This document shows positions 48,227-56,292 of a DNA stretch of 64,000 nt, piece after piece. The stretch lies in contig NZ_CBDFIX010000002.1 in NCBI RefSeq assembly GCF_965248315.1, positions 3,224,001-3,288,000 on the forward strand. Reading direction: 5' to 3'. The notes below the pieces were generated by a model. The model was not told where the DNA came from. It made no database searches and was given only the letters and a program-made list of their open reading frames with translations. A program made the translations under genes and the position numbers. Every line of letters starts with the position of its first letter. Position 1 is the first letter of the stretch. Source of the DNA: Ulvibacterium sp965248315 (GTDB lineage: Bacteria > Bacteroidota > Bacteroidia > Flavobacteriales > Flavobacteriaceae).

Positions 48227-49729
48227 CTATAAATTTCTGCTGGTCGCATAGGTAGCACCTTCTTTATCATCGTTTAGCTGTATCCCAATGGTGGCCAGTC
48301 TATCTCTAACATAATCGGAGAATGCAAAGTCTTTCTGGGCACGTGCCTGTTGCCTCACTTCGATCAGAATATCCATCACTTCGGGTAACAGCTCATCCTG
48401 GAAGCTCATCTTGGTTTCATCTTGTATGCCCAATACATCAGTAAGAAAGCCGCGATAGGTGTTTTGTAGGATGGTCAACGTCTCTGTTGAGACGCCACCC
48501 AGGTCTTGCATAGTTTTGTGTGCCAACCGCAAAAGTTCAAAAAGACTGGCGATGGTTTCCGCTGTGTTGAAATCATCATCCATGTTTTCGTAGCAACGCT
48601 CACAGGTGCCTCGAATTTGTGCCGATAGGTCGTTGTCGACATCCTCCGACTCCTTCGCTTGCAATCCCTCGATAAGCTGCAGTCCTCTCAGTAATTTTCC
48701 ACAAGCTACCTCCGCCGCCTTGATCGCCTGGTTTGAAAAATCAATGGTACTGCCATAATGCGCCTGTAATATTACAAAGCGAAGTGTGACGGGGCTATAG
48801 GCTTTTTCAAGCAATGGATGATCTCCACTGAACATTTGACCCAAGGAAATAAAATTACCTTTGGATTTTGCCATCTTTTGCCCATCGAGCGTCACCATAT
48901 TATTATGCATCCAATAGCGGACCGGTGCCTGGCCAAAGGCGGCATGGCACTGGGCAATCTCCGCTTCATGATGCGGGAATTTAAGATCCATACCCCCACC
49001 GTGGATATCGAATGGAAGCCCAAGATATTTGATGCTCATGGCCGAGCATTCTATATGCCATCCGGGGAAACCCATTCCCCAGGGAGAACGCCACTGCATA
49101 AGGTGTCCTGCTTCCGCTTTTTTCCAGAGTGCAAAATCGGCCGGATGTTTCTTCTGATCCTGTCCATCCAGTGCACGCCTTCCGGCCAGTAAATCTTCCA
49201 ACACGCGGCCGGAAAGCTGTCCGTAATGATGCTTTTTCGCATAGTCCATGACATTGAAATAAACCGACCCATCCCTTTCATAGGCGAAACCATTGGCCAT
49301 GATTTGCTCGATCATGTCGATCTGCTCAAGGATATGCCCAGATGCCGTGGGCTCTATTGATGGTGGCAATACGTTGAGCCTGGCCATCATATCCCGGTAC
49401 AGATTAGTATAATTTTGGGCCACTTCCATAGGTTCGAGCTGCTCGATACGGGCTTTCTTTGCAATCTTATCCTCACCTTGCTCGTTCAATTCATCTTCCA
49501 GATGGCCTACATCGGTAATATTGCGAACATAGCGCACCTGATACCCTAGGAACCTAAAATACCGGTACACAGTATCAAATGTGATCGCTGATCGTGCATG
49601 TCCCAAATGCGGCTCGCCATATACGGTAGGGCCGCACACATACATGCCTAACTTTCCTTTCACCAAAGGGACAAATGGCTCCTTTTCTCCTGAAAGTGAA
49701 TTTTTTATATAGACCGTTCTATCGTTCAT
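48227..49729 (-). CDS. cysS: Cysteinyl-tRNA synthetase (zinc-island copy)
   Basis: Class I synthetase that charges tRNA-Cys. The HIGH motif reads HLGH (in PHLGHARS), KMSKS reads KMAKSKGN. The catalytic zinc ligands are all retained: Cys in YVCGPTVY (about 32), Cys in GWHIECSAM, and His/Glu in FPHHEAEIAQ. The ATG at 49729 overlaps the regulator's stop (ATGA), so it is preferred over 49741. The DNA is more GC-rich than the neighbourhood (34 of 60 bases in 48901-48960), which suggests acquisition. A housekeeping cysS is presumably elsewhere in the genome; this copy would be induced when zinc is short. Confidence 0.93.
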   Translation of the reverse strand: MNDRTVYIKNSLSGEKEPFVPLVKGKLGMYVCGPTVYGEPHLGHARSAITFDTVYRYFRFLGYQVRYVRNITDVGHLEDELNEQGEDKIAKKARIEQLEPMEVAQNYTNLYRDMMARLNVLPPSIEPTASGHILEQIDMIEQIMANGFAYERDGSVYFNVMDYAKKHHYGQLSGRVLEDLLAGRRALDGQDQKKHPADFALWKKAEAGHLMQWRSPWGMGFPGWHIECSAMSIKYLGLPFDIHGGGMDLKFPHHEAEIAQCHAAFGQAPVRYWMHNNMVTLDGQKMAKSKGNFISLGQMFSGDHPLLEKAYSPVTLRFVILQAHYGSTIDFSNQAIKAAEVACGKLLRGLQLIEGLQAKESEDVDNDLSAQIRGTCERCYENMDDDFNTAETIASLFELLRLAHKTMQDLGGVSTETLTILQNTYRGFLTDVLGIQDETKMSFQDELLPEVMDILIEVRQQARAQKDFAFSDYVRDRLATIGIQLNDDKEGATYATSRNL

Positions 49730-50187
49730 GTTGGCGAGCACAAATGCTTTTTGTCAGTATCTTCCGTTATTTGGCCATCGGAACATTCGATACATTTTCC
49801 TTGCATCAGGAAATACATCTCTTTAATGTCATATTTTTTGAGTCCCTCCATGTACTCATCCGGCAGACAGGGCAGACAGACTATTTTATCACATTCCCTG
49901 CAGTGTAAATGGGGATGTATACTGAGATTCTTATGTTTTTCATGGTTTAACATATATAGACAAATACCGTGTTGATCGACCAATTTTATGACCAGATCCA
50001 TTGCCTCAAAAGTATGAAGGGTGCGATACATTGTCGCGCGGTCCATGGAACCTGACAATTGTTTTTCTATCTCGGATAGGGCAAAAGGTTTTGAATTGCC
50101 CATAAAAAGTTCCAGAATGGCCAAGCGCTTGGAGGTGATGCGCTTATTCCGACTTTTTAAGAGATCTATGGCACTTTTCCTATTCAT
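49726..50187 (-). CDS. zur: Fur-family regulator, probably Zur (zinc uptake regulator)
   Basis: A 153-residue Fur-family repressor. N-terminal winged helix (about 1-80) with the recognition segment DRATMYRTLHTF; then the metal core HPHLHCREC (His 91, 93, 95; Cys 96, 99), CLPC (104, 107) and CIEC (132, 135). The extra Cys pairs form the structural zinc site of Fur proteins, and the island around it is zinc-linked, so Zur is more likely than Fur or PerR. It lies in the same operon as folE and cysS, which implies autoregulation via the palindromes at 52134-52190. The gene name rests on context more than on sequence. Confidence 0.88.
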   Translation of the reverse strand: MNRKSAIDLLKSRNKRITSKRLAILELFMGNSKPFALSEIEKQLSGSMDRATMYRTLHTFEAMDLVIKLVDQHGICLYMLNHEKHKNLSIHPHLHCRECDKIVCLPCLPDEYMEGLKKYDIKEMYFLMQGKCIECSDGQITEDTDKKHLCSPT

Positions 50188-50198
50188 GTCGTTAACCT

Positions 50199-50867
50199 TC
50201 AGATAAGGTTGTAGAATTCGTTCCGCAAGTCTATATCATTGAATCGTCCTCCATATTCCAATGTAGTGGTCCGGCTGGTCTTATCATTTACTCCACGGGT
50301 GGACACACAAAGGTGCTCGGCCTCTACCACTACAATTACATCTTCGGTTTTAAGTGCATCCTTTAGCTCGTTGAAAATTTGTAGGGTCATGCGTTCTTGT
50401 ACCTGAGGCCTTTTTCCATAGTATTCCACGACCCGGTTGATTTTTGATAGGCCAATGACCATACCTGAAGAAATATAGGCCACATGCGCCTTTCCCGTAA
50501 TGGGTAGAAAATGATGTTCACAAGCAGATGAAAACGTGATATCCTTCTCCACCAACATTTTATTGTACTGATATTTGTTTTCAAAGACAGAAAGCGATGG
50601 CTTATTTTCGGGGTTTAGTCCCTGAAAAATCTCTTTTACATACATCTTGGCCACGCGGTAAGGAGTGCCTCGCAGGCTATCATCGGTCAGGTCCAGACCC
50701 AATTCTTCCATGATACCCCCAAAGAGCTTTTCGATGTTCGCCATTTTTTCCTCATCGGATTTAGCAAAGGCATCTTCCCGCAACGGGGTGTCGACTGAAG
50801 TCATGACATGGTTGTTCCCATTAAGGTCGTGCTGTTTTTGCTCTATCAATTTTTCATCTATTCTCAT
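50199..50867 (-). CDS. folE: GTP cyclohydrolase I
   Basis: It converts GTP to dihydroneopterin triphosphate, the first step to tetrahydrofolate and pterins. The type I enzyme's zinc ligands are kept: Cys116 and His119 in SSACEHHFLP, and Cys187 in EAEHLCVSTRG. Known zinc-starvation clusters often carry the metal-flexible folE2-type enzyme instead; this is a canonical FolE1. The first ~35 residues are a poorly conserved polar extension. Two bases separate it from hisI and eleven from the regulator gene, in one minus-strand operon. Confidence 0.93.
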   Translation of the reverse strand: MRIDEKLIEQKQHDLNGNNHVMTSVDTPLREDAFAKSDEEKMANIEKLFGGIMEELGLDLTDDSLRGTPYRVAKMYVKEIFQGLNPENKPSLSVFENKYQYNKMLVEKDITFSSACEHHFLPITGKAHVAYISSGMVIGLSKINRVVEYYGKRPQVQERMTLQIFNELKDALKTEDVIVVVEAEHLCVSTRGVNDKTSRTTTLEYGGRFNDIDLRNEFYNLI

Positions 50868-50869
50868 AG

Positions 50870-51265
50870 CTATTGCAAATCTTTAATGAATTGAAGTGTA
50901 TTGTTTTTTGTATCCACATTCCGGTAAAAGCAAGCTTTTCTGTGTTTACCGTGCTTGTTATAGGTATGGCACACACCATCACCCTGCAGGGTAACCTGAT
51001 AGACAAAAGCATCCTGATCACAATCCACCAGAATAGTATCCACTGTCAGAAAATCCCCGGAGGTTTCTCCCTTTACCCAAAGCTTGTTGCGGGAGGTGCT
51101 CCAAAAAGTAGCAAGACCGGTTTTTATCGTTTTACGTAATGCTTCCGCATTAATGGACGCCAGCATCAGAAGTTGTCCGGAGTCTGTTTCCTGAACCGCC
51201 ACTGGCAGTAGGCCACTGCGTTTATCAAACTGGGGTGTGAACTCAATACCTTCCTCCAGTTCCAT
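50870..51265 (-). CDS. hisI: Phosphoribosyl-AMP cyclohydrolase, HisI-type paralogue
   Basis: Opens the adenine ring of phosphoribosyl-AMP in histidine synthesis. Family core: WSTSRNKLWVKGETSGDF and VDCDQDAFVYQV. Counting from an upstream in-frame start at 51292, the three zinc-site cysteines are at 91, 108 and 121; the ATG at 51265 begins nine residues later and directly precedes the conserved part. The last Cys pair is stretched: after CHT comes YNKHGKHRKAC, six residues longer than the usual CHTGxxSC, with two extra His. This suggests an altered metal site. It lacks the HisE domain. Start is uncertain; with the longer start it overlaps yidD. Confidence 0.9.
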   Translation of the reverse strand: MELEEGIEFTPQFDKRSGLLPVAVQETDSGQLLMLASINAEALRKTIKTGLATFWSTSRNKLWVKGETSGDFLTVDTILVDCDQDAFVYQVTLQGDGVCHTYNKHGKHRKACFYRNVDTKNNTLQFIKDLQ

Positions 51266-51275
51266 GATTTTATAG

Positions 51276-51572
51276 TTACCTTTTAGATTCATTGTACATT
51301 TTCTTTTTTGGAACAGGATCGTATCCCTGTGTGCCCCAAGGGTGGCATCTTAAAAGTCGCTTGGTTCCCAAAATCAGGCCTTTTATGGCCCCCCATCCAG
51401 TAATGGCATCGATCATGTACTGTGAACAGGTAGGCTGATGCCGGCAACTGGAAGGGAAGAAGGGCGAGATGGCCACTTGATAAAAGCGTGCCCCACTTAT
51501 CATTATATCTTTTAGTATTTGTGTCACAGCTTTTGAAATTCCTTCTTCTAGACTTATGGATAACCCATACAA
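51276..51572 (-). CDS. yidD: YidD-family membrane protein insertion factor
   Basis: A short membrane-associated protein with the full YidD signature: RFYQVAISPFFPSSCRHQPT, CSQYMIDAI and LLRCHPWGTQGYDPVP, including all three conserved Cys. YidD helps insert inner-membrane proteins with YidC. It is normally near rpmH/rnpA, so its place in a zinc-starvation operon is unusual and suggests a paralogue. The start is not certain: the frame opens with TTG at 51572, and the first ATG is at 51503, just before the conserved part. Confidence 0.88.
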   Translation of the reverse strand: MYGLSISLEEGISKAVTQILKDIMISGARFYQVAISPFFPSSCRHQPTCSQYMIDAITGWGAIKGLILGTKRLLRCHPWGTQGYDPVPKKKMYNESKR

Positions 51573-51598
51573 CCTATAAGATACCGTATAGATGAGGT

Positions 51599-52039
51599 CT
51601 ATTCTTTTATATTATCGATTTTTATTGCGATTGCCTTTATTTCTTCCAATAGATGCTGCTGTACTTCCAAGTGCTGCTTTGGGGTCAATTCCGGGTGCTC
51701 ATCATGATGATGCTCATGATTATGGCCTGAATGGTCATGTTCTTCCTCAAAACCGGGCACTTCTACCAGTTGCTCGTCCCATGCATCAAGCGAATGGCTG
51801 ATGGACTGTAAATCCTTTGTATACGTTTTAACGAACAAGGAATCCGTATTGGCCTTTAGCTGAGCTATTTGATCCTGCGTCATATGACGAATTTCCATGG
51901 CTTCCTTATGAAGTTCGAATGCCCGTTGCAGGTCTTCATTCATTTGCTTTTTATCACCACAGGCAGACGATAGTGCCAGTATTCCAAACATGAGAACAAG
52001 AATTTTACATGGATGTACTAGGCATTTTCTTGGTATCAT
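51599..52039 (-). CDS. Histidine-rich lipoprotein (candidate zinc-binding)
   Basis: First gene of the minus-strand zinc island operon. Lipobox A-L-S-S-A-C with Cys27 as the lipid-carrying residue. The mature protein is helical and charged and has a run HDHSGHNHEHHHDEH at about 102-116, with nine His and several acids, the kind of flexible loop that binds zinc in periplasmic zinc-binding proteins and ZIP/ZnT transporters. The frame has no other recognised domain. A role as surface or periplasmic zinc collector for the cell under starvation is the simplest reading (inference). 27 bases separate it from yidD. Confidence 0.8.
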   Translation of the reverse strand: MIPRKCLVHPCKILVLMFGILALSSACGDKKQMNEDLQRAFELHKEAMEIRHMTQDQIAQLKANTDSLFVKTYTKDLQSISHSLDAWDEQLVEVPGFEEEHDHSGHNHEHHHDEHPELTPKQHLEVQQHLLEEIKAIAIKIDNIKE

Positions 52040-52133
52040 TTCGTTTCGTATTTATTGTTTTAACAGCACCCTGCTATGTCTACATACCCGAGTTGCATCA
52101 TTTTTCACCCAAGACCACTATCATTTTCACTAA

Positions 52134-52190
52134 TGCAATATTGTTGCAAATATAAGAGGTATTACAATAAATGCAACACAGTTGCATTTA
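52134..52190 (-). promoter_or_regulatory. Tandem Zur-type palindromes upstream of the His-rich lipoprotein operon
   Basis: Two dyads, centres 38 bp apart: TGCAATATTGTTGCA at 52134-52148 (one mismatch) and a perfect 10-3-10 at 52168-52190 whose arms are TAAATGCAAC and GTTGCATTTA. A further half-site GTTGCA lies at 52092-52097. Same core and nearly the same spacing as the pair at 45582-45638. Confidence 0.85.
52147..52176 (-). promoter_or_regulatory. Bacteroidota-type promoter embedded in the palindromes
   Basis: On the minus strand: TTG (52176-52174), exactly 19 bases, TATATTTG (52154-52147), a perfect consensus match. The -33 triplet lies inside the distal palindrome and the -7 element touches the proximal one, so bound repressor would block RNA polymerase. 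The leader to the lipoprotein start at 52039 is about 100 bases. Confidence 0.75.
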
Positions 52191-52388
52191 ATTAAGCCGA
52201 GTTAGTCTTAAAAAAGAGGGGCAAAGCATGCGTAAAGTTGAGGATGCGTACTAAGAATACTAAAAAAAGTACGGTTTATGAAGTTTATTGTTATTTTAGA
52301 ATCTGTAAAGGGTTTGGACAAAATTGGGAAATAACAATTCGACGTTCAGACCTCAGTAGCAACTAAATTATTATTACCTAACTAAAAA

Positions 52389-53162
52389 ATGACTAGAAAT
52401 TCCCTTTTTATTTTACTGATAGCGCTGCTCATCGGTGTTTCCTGCAAGACCGACAAAAACAATAAATTCCAGATTTCACGTTCCAAGGAACTGGCCATTA
52501 AGAACAAGGTTCATAATCAATTACTTGATATAGAAAAAGAGCAGGGTTGGGAATTGCTTTTTGATGGTAAAACCCTTAATGGGTGGCATCTATACAATAA
52601 ACCGGATTCTACCCGATTTTCTGCATGGGAAGTACGGGAGGGCCATATTTTTTGTAATGCCACCGATGAAGCCAAAATCTTTGGGGATTTGGTGACCGAT
52701 AAAGAATTTGAAAACTACGAGCTGGTATTTGATTGGCAAATGGCAATCAGGGGAAACGGAGGCGTTTTTATCAATGTACAGGAGTTACCGGAATACAAGG
52801 CTACCTACCAGACAGGGCCTGAATACCAACTACTGGATCCCGAACATATGGATACTAAAACCCCTATGAAACGGCCAGGTTGTCTGTGGGGATTATCACC
52901 TCAACTCAACCAAGTAGAGGCCAAACCTACTGGGCAATGGAATACCGCAAGAATTATTCAACAAGAGGGGAAGATTCAATTCTACCTCAATGGTGCGCTT
53001 ACCGCTGAAGAAGACTTAACATCAAGAGATTGGATTACCAAAATTAACGCATCGGGTTTTAAGGACGCACCCGGTTTTGGTAAGGCTACCAAAGGAAAGA
53101 TTGCGCTACAGAACTGGTATTTTGAGGCTTGGTTCCGTAATGTAAAAATCCGTGAGCTATAA
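52389..53162 (+). CDS. DUF1080 lipoprotein (second copy)
   Basis: Lipobox G-V-S-C at about residue 19. DUF1080 domain in about 52-257 (WELLFDGKTLNGWHLYNKPD, then GNGGVFINVQELPEYKATYQ and the FEAWFRNVKIREL end). Same family as 18699-19532, but diverged, with a different loop PTGQWNTARIIQQEGKIQFY. Probable 3-keto-sugar hydrolase acting outside the cytoplasm. Stands alone between the zinc island and the anti-sigma-like gene. Confidence 0.88.
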   Translation: MTRNSLFILLIALLIGVSCKTDKNNKFQISRSKELAIKNKVHNQLLDIEKEQGWELLFDGKTLNGWHLYNKPDSTRFSAWEVREGHIFCNATDEAKIFGDLVTDKEFENYELVFDWQMAIRGNGGVFINVQELPEYKATYQTGPEYQLLDPEHMDTKTPMKRPGCLWGLSPQLNQVEAKPTGQWNTARIIQQEGKIQFYLNGALTAEEDLTSRDWITKINASGFKDAPGFGKATKGKIALQNWYFEAWFRNVKIREL

Positions 53163-53312
53163 TAAAAGTATAACGGACCATATAGCCCGCCAGTTCCATT
53201 TAAATGGCATTGAGGATGGCTTGAACTTTAGTTGCGGCTGAATAACAAAGGACCGGTAGAGCTTTTGAAGAAGGAGCGTGCCTAAGCAGTGGTCCAGTTT
53301 GTACTACACTAT

Positions 53313-53546
53313 CTATTGAAGTTTCTTTTTCAACCGTTCTTTCATGGCAATCTTATCTTCCTCAGAAAGTGAAAATAACTCGATACGTTCACACAAAGAT
53401 GTAAGCTTACCATTCTTTTCGGAGAATTCAGCGCACTCCTTACAAAACAACAAATACACTTTAAGTTGCAGTACTTCCCACCAAGTAGCTTCTCCATATT
53501 GGGTTTTGGTACAAATCTGCTTTGCCTTTTCCAGAGATATTTTCAT
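53313..53546 (-). CDS. Small anti-sigma-factor-like zinc-finger protein
   Basis: A 77-residue soluble protein starting MKISLEKAKQIC; the in-frame TTG at 53573 would add nine residues. Cysteines in LFCKECAEF and LTSLCERI resemble the H/C-x3-C-x2-C pattern of anti-sigma zinc fingers. Homologous short proteins in Flavobacteriaceae lie after an ECF sigma-factor gene. No intact sigma gene is found upstream here, so it is an orphan or the remainder of a broken pair. Confidence 0.6.
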   Translation of the reverse strand: MKISLEKAKQICTKTQYGEATWWEVLQLKVYLLFCKECAEFSEKNGKLTSLCERIELFSLSEEDKIAMKERLKKKLQ

Positions 53547-53573
53547 ACGTCTAAAACCATTCTGTAGGGCCAA

Positions 53574-54069
53574 TGCCAGTTCTTCATTTTTAACAGCTTC
53601 ATCTTCACCCTTGCTAAAAAGGGGTCTGCGATGTGCTCTTCCGACCGGTCGTCCTTGCCTCAGTCGGTAGAATAGCCAATCCTTACTGCCGCCTTGCTTT
53701 TTTTGAGTTTATCTTGCAGCAAGGGCCAATGACCTTTCTTTCTAAAACGGCAATCGACCAAGTCTTTTTGGCTGCTTCCTTATAGTTTTGGAAGATTTAA
53801 GTCGCCTAATGAACGTTTCTTTCGCCCAAAGATATAGTCACCCCACAAAGGTTCAACAAAAGTATGACCAATTCCCAGAAAACCGAAATTTTATTCATCG
53901 GTTATTATTTAAGTAATAAAATGACAAGCCATGAATAAACACCTATTGCACGGCCCGCTTGTCCTGAGTGAAGACAAAGGATAGGAGATGAGTGTAATGC
54001 CAGCCCGTTTATATGCCTTTTTGGTATACAGAAAGGTGTGTGGCATGTAAATTGCTCCAAATTTTCAAT
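53574..54069 (-). other. Region without an intact gene upstream of the anti-sigma-like gene
   Basis: 496 bases. On the minus strand several short open stretches follow each other in different frames, none with a start and a believable product; this could be decayed coding DNA. A strong promoter (53827-53856) reads toward the anti-sigma-like gene. Confidence 0.4.
53827..53856 (-). promoter_or_regulatory. Consensus Bacteroidota promoter
   Basis: Minus strand: TTG (53856-53854), exactly 19 bases, TATCTTTG (53834-53827). Perfect match to the phylum consensus. It would drive a transcript through ~270 bases without intact frame into the gene ending at 53313. Confidence 0.65.
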
Positions 54070-56292
54070 TTACTTATTTAAATTCATGACTCGCTTCCAA
54101 TACCTGACCATGGTTTCCCTTAGGTGCAAAGTAGTGTTCTCGCGCTCGTTTATGCGGTGAGACCGCATGGGGTAGGACATCATATCAAACATTTTGTTGT
54201 GGGTAATAAGTTCGTTGGCCAGTCGTTCAAAACTCTGATAGTGTACATTGTCATCGGCCGTTCCATGGATAATCATGAGATTCCCTTTTAAATTTTTTGC
54301 ATGGGTTATGGGCGAACCCGCTATATAATTCGCTTCATTGTCTTCCAATAGGCCCATATATCGCTCTTGATAAATGTTGTCATACAGTCTTTGATCGGCC
54401 ACAAAGGCCACCGCCAATCCCGAATTGTAGATTTCTGGATATCTGAACAAGCAATTCATGGTCATTTGACCGCCCCCGCTCCAGCCCCAAATACCCACTC
54501 TATCGGTATCAATAAAAGGGTAGGTTTTGAACAGTTGTTGGGCCGCAGCCACTTGATCCTGCGCCGCTAAAATTCCGATTTGGCCATAAATGGATTTACG
54601 CCAATCCCGCCCCCTGGGTGTCTTGGTGCCTCGGTTATCGATACTGACCACAACATAGCCTTGTTGGGCCAGATAATGATGCCATAAATCCCCACCTTGC
54701 CAAGCATCCTGAACCGTAGACCCAGCAGGTTCCCCATAGATATAAAATATGATGGGGTATTTATTTTCCAATTCAAAATTAACGGGCTTGATCATCCAAG
54801 CATCCAATATCACTTCGCCTATATCCAATTTAATGAACTCCTTGGGTGTTAACCCTAGTGCATTGACTTTATCTGCCAAAGTTGCATTGTCCTCCAGGAC
54901 TCGGATGGGTTTGTGTTTCTGCAAATTGATCAAGGAGATGATTTGGGGCGTCGTTGCATTTTGAAACGTATGAACGGCGTATTGGGCATCCGCAGAAATT
55001 TGATAGGCATGTTGCCCCGATTGATCGTTTGGACTAACCCGTTCCGGGGCACTGCTGCCATCAATCTTACTTCGATACAAATAGCGTTGGGTATAATTAT
55101 CGGGCGAAGCGATGTAATACACATAGCCTCCTTTTGGGTCGATACAATTGATCCGAACCACGTCCATATTTCCTTGGGTAATGGTACTCCATTGTTGCCC
55201 ATCACGAGATACTTTGTACAAGTGCAACCAACCATCCTTTTCGCTGGTCCAGGTGAAGAATTTCCTGTTCTCCAGCCACATAATATTGTCATGTATATCC
55301 AACCAGGCATTGTCCACGTCAGTGAAAATCGTGCGGAGTTCCATGCTTTTGGTATCCCCGATCCAAACCGTATTGGAATTCTGCCTCCTATTCAATTGTT
55401 GAATCATTACTTCATTGGAATCGGGAATAAAATCCATCCTGGCCAAATAGTTGTTTGTGGAGTCGCCGGGAATAGCAAACCATTGGGTAGCGCCACCATC
55501 GGCATTTACAACCCCCACTTTTACCTCGGAATTTTTGGTCCCTACTTTGGGATAGGGCAGCGGGATCGGCTTGGAATAAATGGAGTCCACATTATTGATC
55601 ATATAGAACGTCCCGATGTTCTTGGTGTTGGACTGCCAATAGGCGATTTGTTCCCCATCCGGACTCCATCGAAAACCATCCCTGCACGACAGTTCTTCCT
55701 CGTAGACCCAATCAAAAGTGCCATTGATAATCGATTCATTGCCGTCAAATGTAATTTGGGTCGTTTTACCGGATTCCAGATCATCCACATAAATATTGTT
55801 CTTACTCACGTAGCCAACCCTTGAGGCGTCCGGTGAAAATTTGGCGAACATCAGGGAACTGGGTTCCATGGATTTCCCCAGTTGTTTTAGCGCACCCGAT
55901 GCCAAATCCAAAACCCAATAATCCCCTCGGGTATGGTAGCGCCAAACTTTTCGGGTATTGGTGAAAAGCAACAATTTTGAATTGTCCAATGACCATTCGT
56001 AATTCCGAATGGACAAGGGCGCGGATGCCCCAGTCGGTATTAACTTTCCCGCCGACACCAATACCGACCTTTTTCCTGATCTAGCCTCATAGCGTATGAT
56101 ATCGTTTCCCCCAAATTCCGAGTTTTCCTCCAAGGTAGAATAGCCGGTATTGTCCTTCATCCAGCGCACGGGCCCATATCCCTTGGTAGCATAGGTGCCG
56201 TGGGTGTACATATCTTCAAGTTTTAGGGTTTCCTGTGAAGGAGAAGAAAATGTAAGGAGTAAAAAAATTGAGAGGAATAGACCGGGCTTCAT
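54070..56292 (-). CDS. Dipeptidyl peptidase IV-type S9 peptidase
   Basis: Signal peptide 1-18 (FSSPSQ). An N-terminal eight-bladed beta-propeller (about 30-480; RWSPDGEQIAYWQSN, DWVYEEELSCRDGF with the Glu pair that binds the substrate's free N-terminus) and a C-terminal alpha/beta hydrolase domain. Catalytic triad: Ser in GIWGWSGGGQM (about 604), Asp in GTADDNVHYQ (about 679), His in MRSHRINERENT (about 712). It removes X-Pro or X-Ala dipeptides from peptides in the periplasm. Length 740 is usual. Stand-alone gene. Confidence 0.95.
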   Translation of the reverse strand: MKPGLFLSIFLLLTFSSPSQETLKLEDMYTHGTYATKGYGPVRWMKDNTGYSTLEENSEFGGNDIIRYEARSGKRSVLVSAGKLIPTGASAPLSIRNYEWSLDNSKLLLFTNTRKVWRYHTRGDYWVLDLASGALKQLGKSMEPSSLMFAKFSPDASRVGYVSKNNIYVDDLESGKTTQITFDGNESIINGTFDWVYEEELSCRDGFRWSPDGEQIAYWQSNTKNIGTFYMINNVDSIYSKPIPLPYPKVGTKNSEVKVGVVNADGGATQWFAIPGDSTNNYLARMDFIPDSNEVMIQQLNRRQNSNTVWIGDTKSMELRTIFTDVDNAWLDIHDNIMWLENRKFFTWTSEKDGWLHLYKVSRDGQQWSTITQGNMDVVRINCIDPKGGYVYYIASPDNYTQRYLYRSKIDGSSAPERVSPNDQSGQHAYQISADAQYAVHTFQNATTPQIISLINLQKHKPIRVLEDNATLADKVNALGLTPKEFIKLDIGEVILDAWMIKPVNFELENKYPIIFYIYGEPAGSTVQDAWQGGDLWHHYLAQQGYVVVSIDNRGTKTPRGRDWRKSIYGQIGILAAQDQVAAAQQLFKTYPFIDTDRVGIWGWSGGGQMTMNCLFRYPEIYNSGLAVAFVADQRLYDNIYQERYMGLLEDNEANYIAGSPITHAKNLKGNLMIIHGTADDNVHYQSFERLANELITHNKMFDMMSYPMRSHRINERENTTLHLRETMVRYWKRVMNLNK

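Noticed and set aside
54913..55824. A 303-codon open frame on the plus strand opposite the dipeptidyl peptidase gene
   Set aside because: The peptidase on the minus strand has its signal peptide, propeller and full catalytic triad over the same DNA; the opposite frame has no domain and comes from codon bias.
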